Positions 52,451-60,240 of a stretch of 64,000 nucleotides of DNA are shown here, piece by piece. Source of the stretch: JAICYJ01 sp963797565. GTDB lineage: Bacteria; Actinomycetota; Thermoleophilia; Gaiellales; JAICJC01. The DNA lies in the NCBI GenBank assembly GCA_963797565.1, contig CAWCPM010000012.1, positions 47,185 to 111,184 of the forward strand. The letters run 5' to 3'. The notes beneath the pieces were generated by a model. It ran no database searches. It was not told the origin of the DNA and saw only the letters and a list, made by a program, of their open reading frames with translations. Positions within the stretch are counted from its first letter, which is position 1; each line of letters starts with the position of its first letter. Position numbers and translations under genes: made by a program.

Positions 52451-53216
52451 CCGCGACGAGCTGATCAAGGACGCGCGCCGGGCCGGGCCCTTCCGGGTGG
52501 CGCGGCAGGAGGCCGCCGGCCTGGTCACGAGCTTCAACTACGCCTTCGAGGGCGTCATCTACGTGGTCCGTACGCAGCGCAACATGCGCGTGCACTTCGC
52601 CGTCGCGCTGTCGGTGCTGCCGCTGGGCGTGGCGCTGGGCGTGACCCGGTTCGAGCTGCTGGCGCTGCTCCTGTCGGTGTCGTTCGTGCTGATCGCGGAG
52701 ATGTTCAACACGGCGCTCGAGAAGGCCATCGACGTGGCCACCAACTCGTTCGATCCGCTGGCGCGCACGGCGAAGGACGTCGCCGCCGGGGCCGTGCTGG
52801 TGGCGGCGGTGAACGCCACGTTCGTCGGCTACCTGGTGTTCGCCGAGCGGCTGCGCAACCCCAGCCGGCGCGCGATCGACACCGTGCGCGGGTCTCCGGT
52901 GCACCTGACCGTGATCGCGCTGGCGCTGGTGATCATGATCGTGATCGCGCTGAAGGCGCGAACCGACCGCGAGACGCTGCTGCGCGGCGGGCTGCCCTCG
53001 GGCCATGCCGCGGTCGCCTACGGCGGCTGGGTCGCGGTGACCTTCGCGGTGTCGGACTACCGCCACGCGGTGCTGGTCTCGACCGTGGTGTTCCTGATGG
53101 CGACGCTGGTGGCCCAGACGCGGGTGGAGGCCGGCGTTCACACAACGACCGAGGTGATCCTCGGCGCCCTGCTGGGGGCGACCGTGACGGCGGCCGTCTT
53201 CCAGGTGTTCAGCTGA
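52431..53216 (+). CDS. DgkA-type lipid kinase fused to PAP2 phosphatase
   Basis: The 261-residue protein joins two membrane enzymes. Residues about 25-140 are a DgkA/undecaprenol kinase domain (SFNYAFEGVIYVVRTQRNMR, AEMFNTALEKAIDVA with catalytic Glu, TAKDVAAGAVLV). Residues about 150-260 are a PAP2 phosphatase (GGLPSGHAAVAYGGW, TRVEAGVHTTTEVILGALLG; the usual final Asp of SRxxxxxHxxxD is Glu). The pair could set undecaprenol/undecaprenyl-phosphate levels. The start is TTG 52431, inside ybeY, where the kinase N-terminus fits. Confidence 0.85.
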   Translation: MSPTLRSRDELIKDARRAGPFRVARQEAAGLVTSFNYAFEGVIYVVRTQRNMRVHFAVALSVLPLGVALGVTRFELLALLLSVSFVLIAEMFNTALEKAIDVATNSFDPLARTAKDVAAGAVLVAAVNATFVGYLVFAERLRNPSRRAIDTVRGSPVHLTVIALALVIMIVIALKARTDRETLLRGGLPSGHAAVAYGGWVAVTFAVSDYRHAVLVSTVVFLMATLVAQTRVEAGVHTTTEVILGALLGATVTAAVFQVFS

Positions 53217-53272
53217 GTCTGGTGGACCAGATCCGTCTAGCCAACCGGCCTGTTGGGTCGCAGAATGAGGTG

Positions 53273-54127
53273 ATGAACCGATTTCAGCGTTCCTTCCGCC
53301 TGCTCTCCCAGTCGCTCGCCATCATCCGGAGCGACCGCAGCCTGCTGTGGTTCCCGGTGCTGTCGGCGGTGTTCACGCTGATCGCCGTCGCGATCGTGCT
53401 GGTGCCGGCCGCCGTGCTGCTCCTGCCGGGTGCCACGGCCGATAGCGCGCACGCCTGGCCGATGCTGGTCGTGGCGGGGCTGGTGGGCTACGCCGCCACC
53501 GCTGTTGCCACCTACTTCAACGTGGCTCTGGTCAGCTGCGCGGCGCGCAGCTTCCATGGCGAGGACACCAGCGCGGGTGAAGGGATGCGCGCGGCCAATG
53601 CCCGGCTCGGGTCGATCCTGCTGTGGGCGCTGATCGCCTCGCTGGTGGGCCTGGTGATCCGGGCGGTCGAGCAGCGCACCGGCCTGGTGGGCAGCATCGT
53701 GGCGCGGTTGCTGGGGGCGGGATGGGCGATCGCCACCTACTTCGTGATCCCGGTGCTGGCGTTCGAGCAGGTGGGGCCGGCCGACGCCATACGCCGCAGC
53801 GTCGCCACGGTGCGCCGCTCCTGGGGCGAGAGCCTGATCGGCAACGTCGGGCTGGGCATCGCAACGTTCCTGCTGGCGCTGCCGCTGGTCGGCGTCGGCC
53901 TGGCGGGAGCCGCCGTCGTGGGCGCGAGCCCGGCGGCCGGCGTGGGACTGCTGGTGGTGGCGGCCGGGTTGGGTGTGGTGCTGCTCGTGGTCAGCTCGGC
54001 GATGGGCCAGATCTACAAGACCGCGGTTTACCTGTACGCCGAGACCGGAGAGATCGCGGGCTACTCGAGCGAGCTGCTCGAGGGAGCCTTCCGCGACAAG
54101 CGCCAGCGCCGCCGCTTCTTCGGGTAG
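53273..54127 (+). CDS. DUF6159-like integral membrane protein
   Basis: A 284-residue protein with six helices, starting MNRFQRSFRLLSQSLAIIRS followed by LLWFPVLSAVFTLIAVAIVL; it has YFNVALVSCAARSFHGEDTS between helices and ends in a basic tail KRQRRRFFG. The pattern recalls DUF6159 or glycerophosphodiester-phosphodiesterase membrane-domain proteins. ATG 53273 is preferred over GTG 53222 because the extension is atypical. Function unknown. Confidence 0.7.
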   Translation: MNRFQRSFRLLSQSLAIIRSDRSLLWFPVLSAVFTLIAVAIVLVPAAVLLLPGATADSAHAWPMLVVAGLVGYAATAVATYFNVALVSCAARSFHGEDTSAGEGMRAANARLGSILLWALIASLVGLVIRAVEQRTGLVGSIVARLLGAGWAIATYFVIPVLAFEQVGPADAIRRSVATVRRSWGESLIGNVGLGIATFLLALPLVGVGLAGAAVVGASPAAGVGLLVVAAGLGVVLLVVSSAMGQIYKTAVYLYAETGEIAGYSSELLEGAFRDKRQRRRFFG

Positions 54128-54130
54128 AGC

Positions 54131-54186
54131 TGTGACGGTTTCGTGACGGGTTGCGTCTGGTTCCGTGACGCCCCCGTCCGTACCCT
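54131..54186 (+). promoter_or_regulatory. Five-unit 11-bp repeat array and -10, OmpR/PhoP-type operator
   Basis: Units begin at 54131 (TGTGAC), 54142 (CGTGAC), 54153 (GCGTCT), 54164 (CGTGAC) and 54175 (CGTCCG), exactly 11 bases apart, followed immediately by TACCCT (54181-54186) and ATG 54193. The array occupies the -35 region, the place of a class II activator such as PhoB or PhoP. On the other strand the core reads GTCAC, like actinobacterial PhoP sites. Confidence 0.6.
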
Positions 54187-54192
54187 CTGAGC

Positions 54193-55353
54193 ATGGCCGA
54201 TTCCGCAACCTCGACCGCGCTGGTGATCGCCGGCCGGTACCTGGCCAGCCCGGCGGCGCTACGGGCCCGGCCGGAGGGGCCGATCGACGCGCTGGACACG
54301 AGATCGGGTCGCACAGCGCAGGTTCGGATCGTGTTCGCATCCGACGGCTGGGACGACGACGGCTTCACCGACGCGGTGACGCGCTGGTGCGCGCTTGCCT
54401 GCTCGGAGATCTGCGGCGTGCTCGACTTCGGCGAGCACGAGGGACGCAGGTTCCTGGTGGTGGCGCCGTCGCTGGGCATGAGCATCGAGCGGTGGCAGGC
54501 CACCCGCCGCCCGGGACCGGCCGACGCCGCGCGCCTGGCGCTGGCGTTCGGCCGTCTGGCCGAGCGGATAGCGGCGGCGGGTTTCCCGGTCGACGCCTGC
54601 GACCTCGGCGACTGCGCCGTCGGGCCCGGACCGACGCCCTTTCTCGAGCGTCCGCTGCTGGGCTCGCCGGCGGTCAACCCGATCCTGGTGGGGCCGCGCG
54701 ACGGTCAGCGCACGCTGGCTGCGATCCTGCGCGCCGCGGGTGGCGCCGGACTGGGCCCACCGCTCGAGGAGTGGGCCGGGCGAGCCGCCGCAGCCGGGTA
54801 CGAGTCGCTCGCAGAGTGCCTCGACGAGCTCGAGCGTTGCGGTAACGAGGCCCGCGAGGCCGGCGACGAGACCGAGGTGGTGGGATTGGCCGGGCTGTTC
54901 GACGATGATGACGACGAGCACTTGGCGCGGCTGCTGCCGCCGGAGCCGCGCACCTGGCCGCGGCGGGTCGCGGGCGGGTTGGGGGCGCTGGCGTTGGCGG
55001 TGCTGGCGATCGCAGCCATCGGCCACCGGGCGTCCGGCACGCCGGCTGCGGCCCCCGTGCCCTCCCAGCCGCGACCGGTTGCAGTGGCTCCCGTCACAAC
55101 GCCGAAGCCTTCGAAGCCGAAGCCCGCGCATTCCCGGCAGCGGCACCCGGCGAAGCGGCACCGCCGTGCCCACCGGCACCGGCAGCCGCACGCGACCATC
55201 CCGTCACGGTCGACCCAGGCGACGCTCCCTGCGGAGCCGCCGCCTTCACCACCGCCTTCACCACCGTCCACGCCGCCGAGCACCTCGGCCGGCTCAGGCG
55301 CAGGTGATCCGCTGCCGGATCCCGGCGGCACCCGGACGCTTCCTGCTCCCTGA
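54193..55353 (+). CDS. Membrane-anchored pseudokinase-like protein
   Basis: Residues about 10-240 look like a degenerate Ser/Thr kinase of the PknB type: RYLASPAALRARPEGPIDAL, TAQVRIVFASDGWDDDGFTD in place of VAVK, CGVLDFGEHEGRRFLVVAPS at the hinge; the catalytic Lys, HRD and DFG are missing. An acidic stretch (DDDDDEHLARLL), one membrane helix (GGLGALALAVLAIAAIG) and a long extracellular Pro/Lys/His tail follow. The 386-residue protein may be a scaffold or wall-linked sensor. Its promoter carries the five-unit 11-bp array, so it is probably regulated by an OmpR-class protein. Confidence 0.6.
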   Translation: MADSATSTALVIAGRYLASPAALRARPEGPIDALDTRSGRTAQVRIVFASDGWDDDGFTDAVTRWCALACSEICGVLDFGEHEGRRFLVVAPSLGMSIERWQATRRPGPADAARLALAFGRLAERIAAAGFPVDACDLGDCAVGPGPTPFLERPLLGSPAVNPILVGPRDGQRTLAAILRAAGGAGLGPPLEEWAGRAAAAGYESLAECLDELERCGNEAREAGDETEVVGLAGLFDDDDDEHLARLLPPEPRTWPRRVAGGLGALALAVLAIAAIGHRASGTPAAAPVPSQPRPVAVAPVTTPKPSKPKPAHSRQRHPAKRHRRAHRHRQPHATIPSRSTQATLPAEPPPSPPPSPPSTPPSTSAGSGAGDPLPDPGGTRTLPAP

Positions 55354-55383
55354 CCGTGCGGCCTGCCGCGGTACGCTGCCGCC

Positions 55384-55770
55384 ATGCCGCTGACCGACGA
55401 CGACCTGGCCCTGTACGACCGGGCGCGTACTGCCTCCACGCACGCCCACGCGCCCTACTCGCGGTTCCCGGTCGGCGCGGCGCTGCTCACCGACGGCGGG
55501 CAGGTGTTCACCGGGGCCAACGTCGAGAACGCCTCGCTCGGCCTCACCTGCTGCGCGGAGCGCACCGCGATCTTCACGGCCATCTCGGCCGGGCATAGCG
55601 ATCTGGCCGCGATCGCGGTGCACGCGGAGGCGGAGTCGGCGCCGCCCTGCGGCGCCTGCCGCCAGGTGATGGCCGAGTTCGCGCCGCAGCTGCGCGTGAT
55701 CTGGCGGCGCGACGGCGAGCTGGTGGCCTCGTCGCTGGGCGACCTGCTGCCCGACGCCTTCCGCCTGTGA
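55384..55770 (+). CDS. cdd: Cytidine deaminase
   Basis: Cdd deaminates cytidine and deoxycytidine in pyrimidine salvage. The 128-residue protein has APYSRFPVGAALLTDGGQV, GANVENASLGLTCCAERTAI (catalytic CAE, zinc Cys) and PPCGACRQVMAEF (two zinc Cys). TACGCT at 55372-55377 lies 6 bases before ATG 55384. The stop overlaps era (GTGA). Confidence 0.95.
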   Translation: MPLTDDDLALYDRARTASTHAHAPYSRFPVGAALLTDGGQVFTGANVENASLGLTCCAERTAIFTAISAGHSDLAAIAVHAEAESAPPCGACRQVMAEFAPQLRVIWRRDGELVASSLGDLLPDAFRL

Positions 55771-56663
55771 GCGATCCGGTCGAGCATCGCTCCGGGCTGG
55801 TGGCGCTGGCCGGGCGGCCGAACGCCGGCAAATCGACCCTCGTCAACCGCCTGGTGGGGGAGCACGTGGCGGCGGTGTCGTCGCGGCCGCAGACCACCCG
55901 GCGCCGGGCGCTGGGCGCGGTCACGGGTGAAGGCTGGCAGATGGTGCTGGTCGACCTGCCCGGCATCACCAAGCCGTTCGACCGGCTGACCGAGCGGATG
56001 CAGCGGGCGGTCGACGACACGCTGACCGACGCCGACGCGGTGGTGCTGATGCTGAACGGGCAGGAGGGCGTGGGGCCGGGGGACCGCTATATCGCCGCCC
56101 GCGTGCTGCGGGAGGGATCCGTGCCCTGTCTGATCGCGATCAACAAGACCGACCGCATGCGGCCGCACGCAATCGCCGAGACGATCAGCGCGGCTGCGGA
56201 GCTGGGCCCGTTCCACTCCATGCATCCGATCAGCGCGCTGAACGGGGACGGGGTGGATGCGCTGCGCGACGACCTCGTGTCCCTGCTCGAGCCCGGCCCG
56301 GCCTACTTCCCGGAGGGCGTGATCAGCGATCAGACCGACGAGGCTCGGGTCGGCGAGGCGGTGCGCGAGGCGGCGCTGGAGGCGTTGCGCGACGAGATCC
56401 CGCACGCCGTGGCGGTGCGGATCGAGGAGATCGTGCCCGGCCGGCGGGGCATGACGGTGGTGCGGGCGACAATCATCTGCGAGACCGACTCGCAGAAGCG
56501 GATCGTGGTGGGCGCCGGCGGGTCGGTGGTGAAAGAGATCGGCACGGTCTCAAGGCCGCAGGTCGAGAGCATCGTGGGCGGGCCGGTGTTCCTGGAGCTG
56601 AGCGTGAAGGTGCTGCCGCGATGGCGGCGCGACGAGGCCGAGCTCGACCGGCTGGGGATCTGA
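55767..56663 (+). CDS. era: GTPase Era
   Basis: Era binds 16S rRNA and acts in 30S maturation. The 298-residue protein has the P-loop AGRPNAGKSTLVNRLVGE, switch II DLPGITKPFDRLTERM, INKTD, and a C-terminal KH domain (MTVVRATIICETDSQKRIVV, GAGGSVVKEIG). GTG 55767 overlaps the cdd stop. Co-location with ybeY and phoH is a conserved ribosome-biogenesis neighbourhood. Confidence 0.95.
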   Translation: MSDPVEHRSGLVALAGRPNAGKSTLVNRLVGEHVAAVSSRPQTTRRRALGAVTGEGWQMVLVDLPGITKPFDRLTERMQRAVDDTLTDADAVVLMLNGQEGVGPGDRYIAARVLREGSVPCLIAINKTDRMRPHAIAETISAAAELGPFHSMHPISALNGDGVDALRDDLVSLLEPGPAYFPEGVISDQTDEARVGEAVREAALEALRDEIPHAVAVRIEEIVPGRRGMTVVRATIICETDSQKRIVVGAGGSVVKEIGTVSRPQVESIVGGPVFLELSVKVLPRWRRDEAELDRLGI

Positions 56664-56707
56664 CACGGCGCCGAGCGCAGCTGAGACTTGGACTAAGCTG
56701 TTCGCGG

Positions 56708-57398
56708 ATGCCTCCATTAGCCGTCGAGCACGTTGCCCGAGCCGTTGACCACACGCTGCTCGACCCAGGCGCAGGAGATGCGTCACTCACCGCGCTCTGC
56801 CGGGAGGCAAGACGAGCACGGATTCGCCGCAGTATGCGTGTACCCATGGTGGGTGCCACGTGCCCGGGCGTTGCTGCAGGGCGACGCGGCCGTATGCACG
56901 GTCGTGTCCTTCCCGCACGGTCTCGACGCGACCGCCGCGAAGTGCGAGGCGGCCCGCGACGCGATCGCGGCGGGCGCAGACGAGATCGACGTCGTGATCG
57001 CCTACGCGGCGCTGCGCGACGGTGACACGACGGCCGCCGGCGACGACCTGTCGGCCGTGGTTGACGCTGCACGCGCCGAGCGCGGCGACGTGGTGGTGAA
57101 GGCGATCATCGAGTCGGCCCAGCTCAGCGACGACGAGATCGTGCTCGCCTGCGGGCTGGTCGCGGCGGCGGGTGCCGACTTCGCCAAGACGTCGACCGGC
57201 CACGCCGGCGGGGCGACGGTGCCGGCTGTGTCGCTGATGCGCGCGTCGCTGCCGCCGTCGGTCGCGGTGAAGGCATCCGGCGGCATCCGCACCGCCGACG
57301 CTGCGCTGGACATGCTGGACGCCGGCGCGACTCGCATCGGCACCAGCAACGCGCTTTCCATCATCGCCGAGCTGGAGACGCATGCCCTCGCTCGATAA
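56708..57398 (+). CDS. deoC: Deoxyribose-phosphate aldolase, frameshifted
   Basis: DeoC cleaves 2-deoxyribose-5-phosphate to glyceraldehyde-3-phosphate and acetaldehyde. The N-terminus reads PPLAVEHVARAVDHTLLDPG; one surplus A near 56808 shifts the frame, after which FAAVCVYPWWVPRAR, VVSFPHG, DEIDVVIAYAALRDGD, VVKAIIESAQL and FAKTSTGHAGGATVPAVSLM (Schiff-base Lys in AKTSTG) follow. Repaired length is 229 residues. TAAGCT at 56694-56699 lies 8 bases before ATG 56708. It overlaps the next gene by 17 bases. Confidence 0.88.
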
Positions 57399-58111
57399 GC
57401 GGCTGTCCTCGACCCGCCGAGAGGTCGAGGAGCGGCGTCGCGTGCGCCCGCTGGCGCAGCTCGAGCGCGAGGTGGCGGCGCTGGCGCCGATCCGGCCCTT
57501 CACCGAGTCGATCGGCGGCGAGGAGATCTCCTTCGTGCAGCGCATGAAGGAGGCCGACGGTGCGCTGCTGGAGCTGGCAGAAGAGCTGGAGGTGGCGGGG
57601 TTGGCGGCAGCGCTGGGGCCGCTCGCCGACATGGCCGCCGACAACTCGCTGCCGATGCTTCTGACCGACATGATCGTGGACGCCTACCAGCTGTACGAGT
57701 GCCGGCTGGCCGGCGCCGGCGCCGTGGTGCTGGTGGCGGCCGCGTTCGAGGACGACCACGAGCGGCTGGCGGACCTGTACAGCGTCGCCGGCTCGGTCGA
57801 CCTGGACGTGATCGTCGAGGTCGTCGCACGAGGACGAGCTGGAGGAGGCGCTGGAGCTGCTCGACCCCGACTCGTTCCTGCTACGGAACCGCGGGTCCGA
57901 CGATGACGGCTCGGTCGACTTCGAGCGCACGTTCTCGCTGCTCGAGGAGGTACCGGCCGGCAAGACGGTGTTCAGCCAGGGCGGCGTGCGCGAGCGCGAA
58001 CAGGTGGTGGCGCTGGAGCGGTCGGGCGTGGACGCCGTGATCCTGGGCCCGTGGGCGGCCGCCGGGGACCTGGCCGAGACGCTGCGCCTGCTGCGCGGCG
58101 AGTCGCGCTAG
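57382..58111 (+). CDS. TrpC-fold protein lacking catalytic residues, frameshifted
   Basis: The sequence tracks indole-3-glycerol-phosphate synthase along its length: SLDKRLSSTRREVEERRRVR, SLPMLLTDMIVDAYQLYECR (TrpC: LPVLRKDFIIDxYQ), LDVIVEVVA, VFSQGGVREREQV and GVDAVILGPW. Catalytic positions differ: the EIK pair becomes QRM, the Lys of LRKDF becomes Thr, and the Ser of SESGI becomes Gly. It is therefore probably not an active TrpC. A one-base slip near 57828 must be removed to give 242 residues. It overlaps deoC and converges on the phosphofructokinase gene. Confidence 0.7.
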
Positions 58112-58125
58112 CCCGGCCGGCTAGC
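58107..58125. terminator. Bidirectional hairpin containing both stop codons
   Basis: GCTAGCC and GGCTAGC form a 7-bp stem around a 5-base loop. The TAG in each arm is the stop of the TrpC-like gene (58109-58111) and of the opposing phosphofructokinase gene (58123-58121). Confidence 0.55.
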
Positions 58126-59152
58126 CGAACAGCGCTTCAGCCTGGGCGTAGAGCTCGGGCGGCACGGTCTTCAGCCCGGCCACGGCATCGGCGATCGGCA
58201 CGGCCACGATCTCGTCGCCGCGCAGGGACGCCATCATGCCGAACGACCCCTCGAACACGAGGTCGGCCGCTCGCAGGCCGAAGCGGGTCGCAAGCACGCG
58301 GTCGTGCGCGGTGGGCGACCCGCCGCGCTGGACGTGCCCGAGCTGGGTGACGCGCGTCTCGAAGCCCGTGCGCCGTTCGATCTCGCCGGCCAGCACCGCG
58401 CCGATGCCGCCCAGGCGGGCGTGGCCGAAGCCGTCCGCCTCGGGCGCGGCCACCAGCTGCGCGTCACCGCCCTCGAAGCGAAGCTCCCAGCCCTCGCTGA
58501 CGACCACGATCGAGAAGTCCTTGCCGCGCCGGTGGCGGCGGTCGATCAGCTCGCAGCAGCGCTCGACGGTGACCGGCTGCTCGGGGATCAGCACGACGTC
58601 GGCGCCGCCTGCCATGCCGGACAGGAGCGCGATCCAGCCGGCGTGGCGGCCCATCACCTCGCAGACCATGACCCGGTCATGGGACTCCGCGGTCGAGTGC
58701 AGCCGGTCGATCGCCTCGGTCGCGATCGAGAGCGCCGTGTCGAAGCCGAACGTGTAGTCGGTGGCGGAGAGGTCGTTGTCGATCGTCTTGGGGACGCCGA
58801 CGACCGGCGCGTCGTGCTCGGCGTACAGGCGGGCGGCCACGCCGAGGGTGTCCTCGCCGCCGATCGCGACCAGCGCATCCAGCTCGGCCAGGGCGGCGAG
58901 CGTGGCCTCGAGACCGCCGTCGACCTTGAACGGGTTGGTGCGCGAGGTGCGCAGGATGGTGCCGCCGCGGGGCAGGATGCCGCTGATGTCGCGGGCGCCG
59001 AGCGGCTGGGTGGAGCCGTCGATCAGCCCGCGCCAGCCGTGCAGGATGCCGACCACCTCGTCGCCGCGGTCGAGCGCGCGCCGGGTGACGGCGCGGATCA
59101 CCGCGTTCAGCCCGGGGCAGTCCCCGCCTCCTGTGAGGATCCCGATCCGCAT
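58121..59152 (-). CDS. 6-phosphofructokinase, probably PPi-dependent
   Basis: The 343-residue enzyme phosphorylates fructose-6-phosphate. It has RIGILTGGGDCPGLNAVIRA, AIGGEDT, GVPKTIDNDL, and EVMGRHAGWIALLSGMA. In ATP-dependent PfkA the two diagnostic positions are Gly (GGDG, PGTIDND); here they are Asp (GGED) and Lys (PKTIDND), the combination of PPi-dependent enzymes such as that of Amycolatopsis methanolica. ATG 59152 is chosen over upstream starts; TAGCAT (59165-59160, minus strand) lies 7 bases before it. Confidence 0.9.
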   Translation of the reverse strand: MRIGILTGGGDCPGLNAVIRAVTRRALDRGDEVVGILHGWRGLIDGSTQPLGARDISGILPRGGTILRTSRTNPFKVDGGLEATLAALAELDALVAIGGEDTLGVAARLYAEHDAPVVGVPKTIDNDLSATDYTFGFDTALSIATEAIDRLHSTAESHDRVMVCEVMGRHAGWIALLSGMAGGADVVLIPEQPVTVERCCELIDRRHRRGKDFSIVVVSEGWELRFEGGDAQLVAAPEADGFGHARLGGIGAVLAGEIERRTGFETRVTQLGHVQRGGSPTAHDRVLATRFGLRAADLVFEGSFGMMASLRGDEIVAVPIADAVAGLKTVPPELYAQAEALFG

Positions 59153-59213
59153 CGTGGCCATGCTAGTCCCGGGTTCGGCGCTCATCATCGGCAACGTGTG
59201 GGTGCGATTGACG

Positions 59214-59219
59214 TACTCT
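59214..59219 (+). promoter_or_regulatory. -10 element of tRNA-Leu
   Basis: TACTCT ends 11 bases before the mature tRNA-Leu, similar to the spacing seen at tRNA-Ala. Confidence 0.5.
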
Positions 59220-59230
59220 CTTCCGGCAGG

Positions 59231-59314
59231 GCCGAAGTGGCGGAACCGGTAGACGCGCCGGACTCAAAATCCGGTGGGGGAAACCTCGTGTGGGTTCGAG
59301 TCCCACCTTCGGCA
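59231..59314 (+). tRNA. tRNA-Leu (anticodon CAA)
   Basis: An 84-base class II tRNA: the acceptor GCCGAAG pairs with CTTCGGC, the anticodon stem CCGGA/TCCGG encloses CTCAAAA with anticodon CAA, a long variable arm is GGGGGAAACCTC-like, and the T arm is GTGGG-TTCGAGT-CCCAC. The discriminator is A; CCA is not encoded. Downstream DNA is visibly poorer in GC. Confidence 0.96.
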
Positions 59315-59633
59315 TACGGATCAACCAAGCCGAAAGAGGCAAATCGGAAACAAATCAGCTTGCTTCAGCACCTCGCAGCGCTCGACGCGGCGATCCGAAG
59401 CAGCGCTCGAGCTCGTCCAGCGGCAGACGCGATGCGACGCGTGCGCACCGGGGTATGCACGACTACGAAGCGAGCGGACGAAACATACATACAGATGAAA
59501 CGAATCTGCGTGTGTTATGCCGCTCGGCTAACAGCGCACGCCGCTGAGCGGACGCTGCCGCGGTGTCCGGCCGTGATCGCAGCCGGAGAAAGTCGATGGC
59601 GCTGGGCGTCGCTCACTTGGTCGGATACTGCGC
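59315..59633. other. Intergenic region after tRNA-Leu, no gene seen
   Basis: No convincing coding frame on either strand. Base composition drops and AT-rich words appear (for example around 59480-59520), unlike the housekeeping region upstream. No second copy of the tRNA-Leu 3-prime end was noticed. Confidence 0.5.
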
Positions 59634-60240
59634 CTACGTTCCTGGCGACGAGGCGTGTGTGATCCTAAGCGGGTGGAGGTGTTTGAAGTCGTTGTCGAGG
59701 ATCACACCGCACCCCACGGGGTGAGCGAAGCCCCCTGGGGTGTTGGTTTTGAATTCCCTGCCCGCCGCGTAGGCGTGGCCAGCTCGGTAGTTATGGAAGA
59801 TTTTCGTCGTGTGGGCGGGGACGTTCATCGTGAAAGGGCCCCTTGCTGCGTAGCCGATCCCGCCGTCGTTGAAACGCCACCACGGGAGCACGTGGACCAC
59901 GCGATCAACGTTGCCAGTGTTCCTGATGCGCACGAGGAACCAAACCCAGGCGCCAAAGCGGATATTGCAGTGGGTTGTTTTGTCGCAGGGCGATGTGAGC
60001 GGGAAACGTTGATTTCGCTGGCTTGGCCTGCTGCTCCCGCGAGTGGGCGGCGAGCGCGAGCACGCCGAGGATCAGCACTGCTCCAGCCACCGCGGCGATG
60101 CGCACCAGCACGCGCGGCACGCGCGCCGGTCTCCGTCCAGGGGCGAGCTCGCGTTCACGCGCGTTGATCCGCGCAGGCAGATCCAACGGCGGGTCAAACT
60201 CGCCGACCGGGCGTACGAGATCGCGAAGCTGGTCAGACAC
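59634..60240 (-). CDS. Membrane partner of ECF sigma factor (module 1), frameshifted
   Basis: From GTG 60240 the protein has about 45 cytoplasmic residues (SDQLRDLVRPVGEFDPPLDL), one membrane helix (VRIAAVAGAVLILGVLALAA) and an extracytoplasmic domain that, after a one-base slip near 59950, reads FGAWVWFLVRIRNTGNVDRV and ends ITHASSPGT. About 201 residues when repaired. It overlaps the sigma gene by 8 bases, as an anti-sigma factor would, but lacks the HxxxCxxC zinc motif. The outer domain resembles DUF4352-like beta-sandwiches. A paralogous gene is at 62837. Confidence 0.6.
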
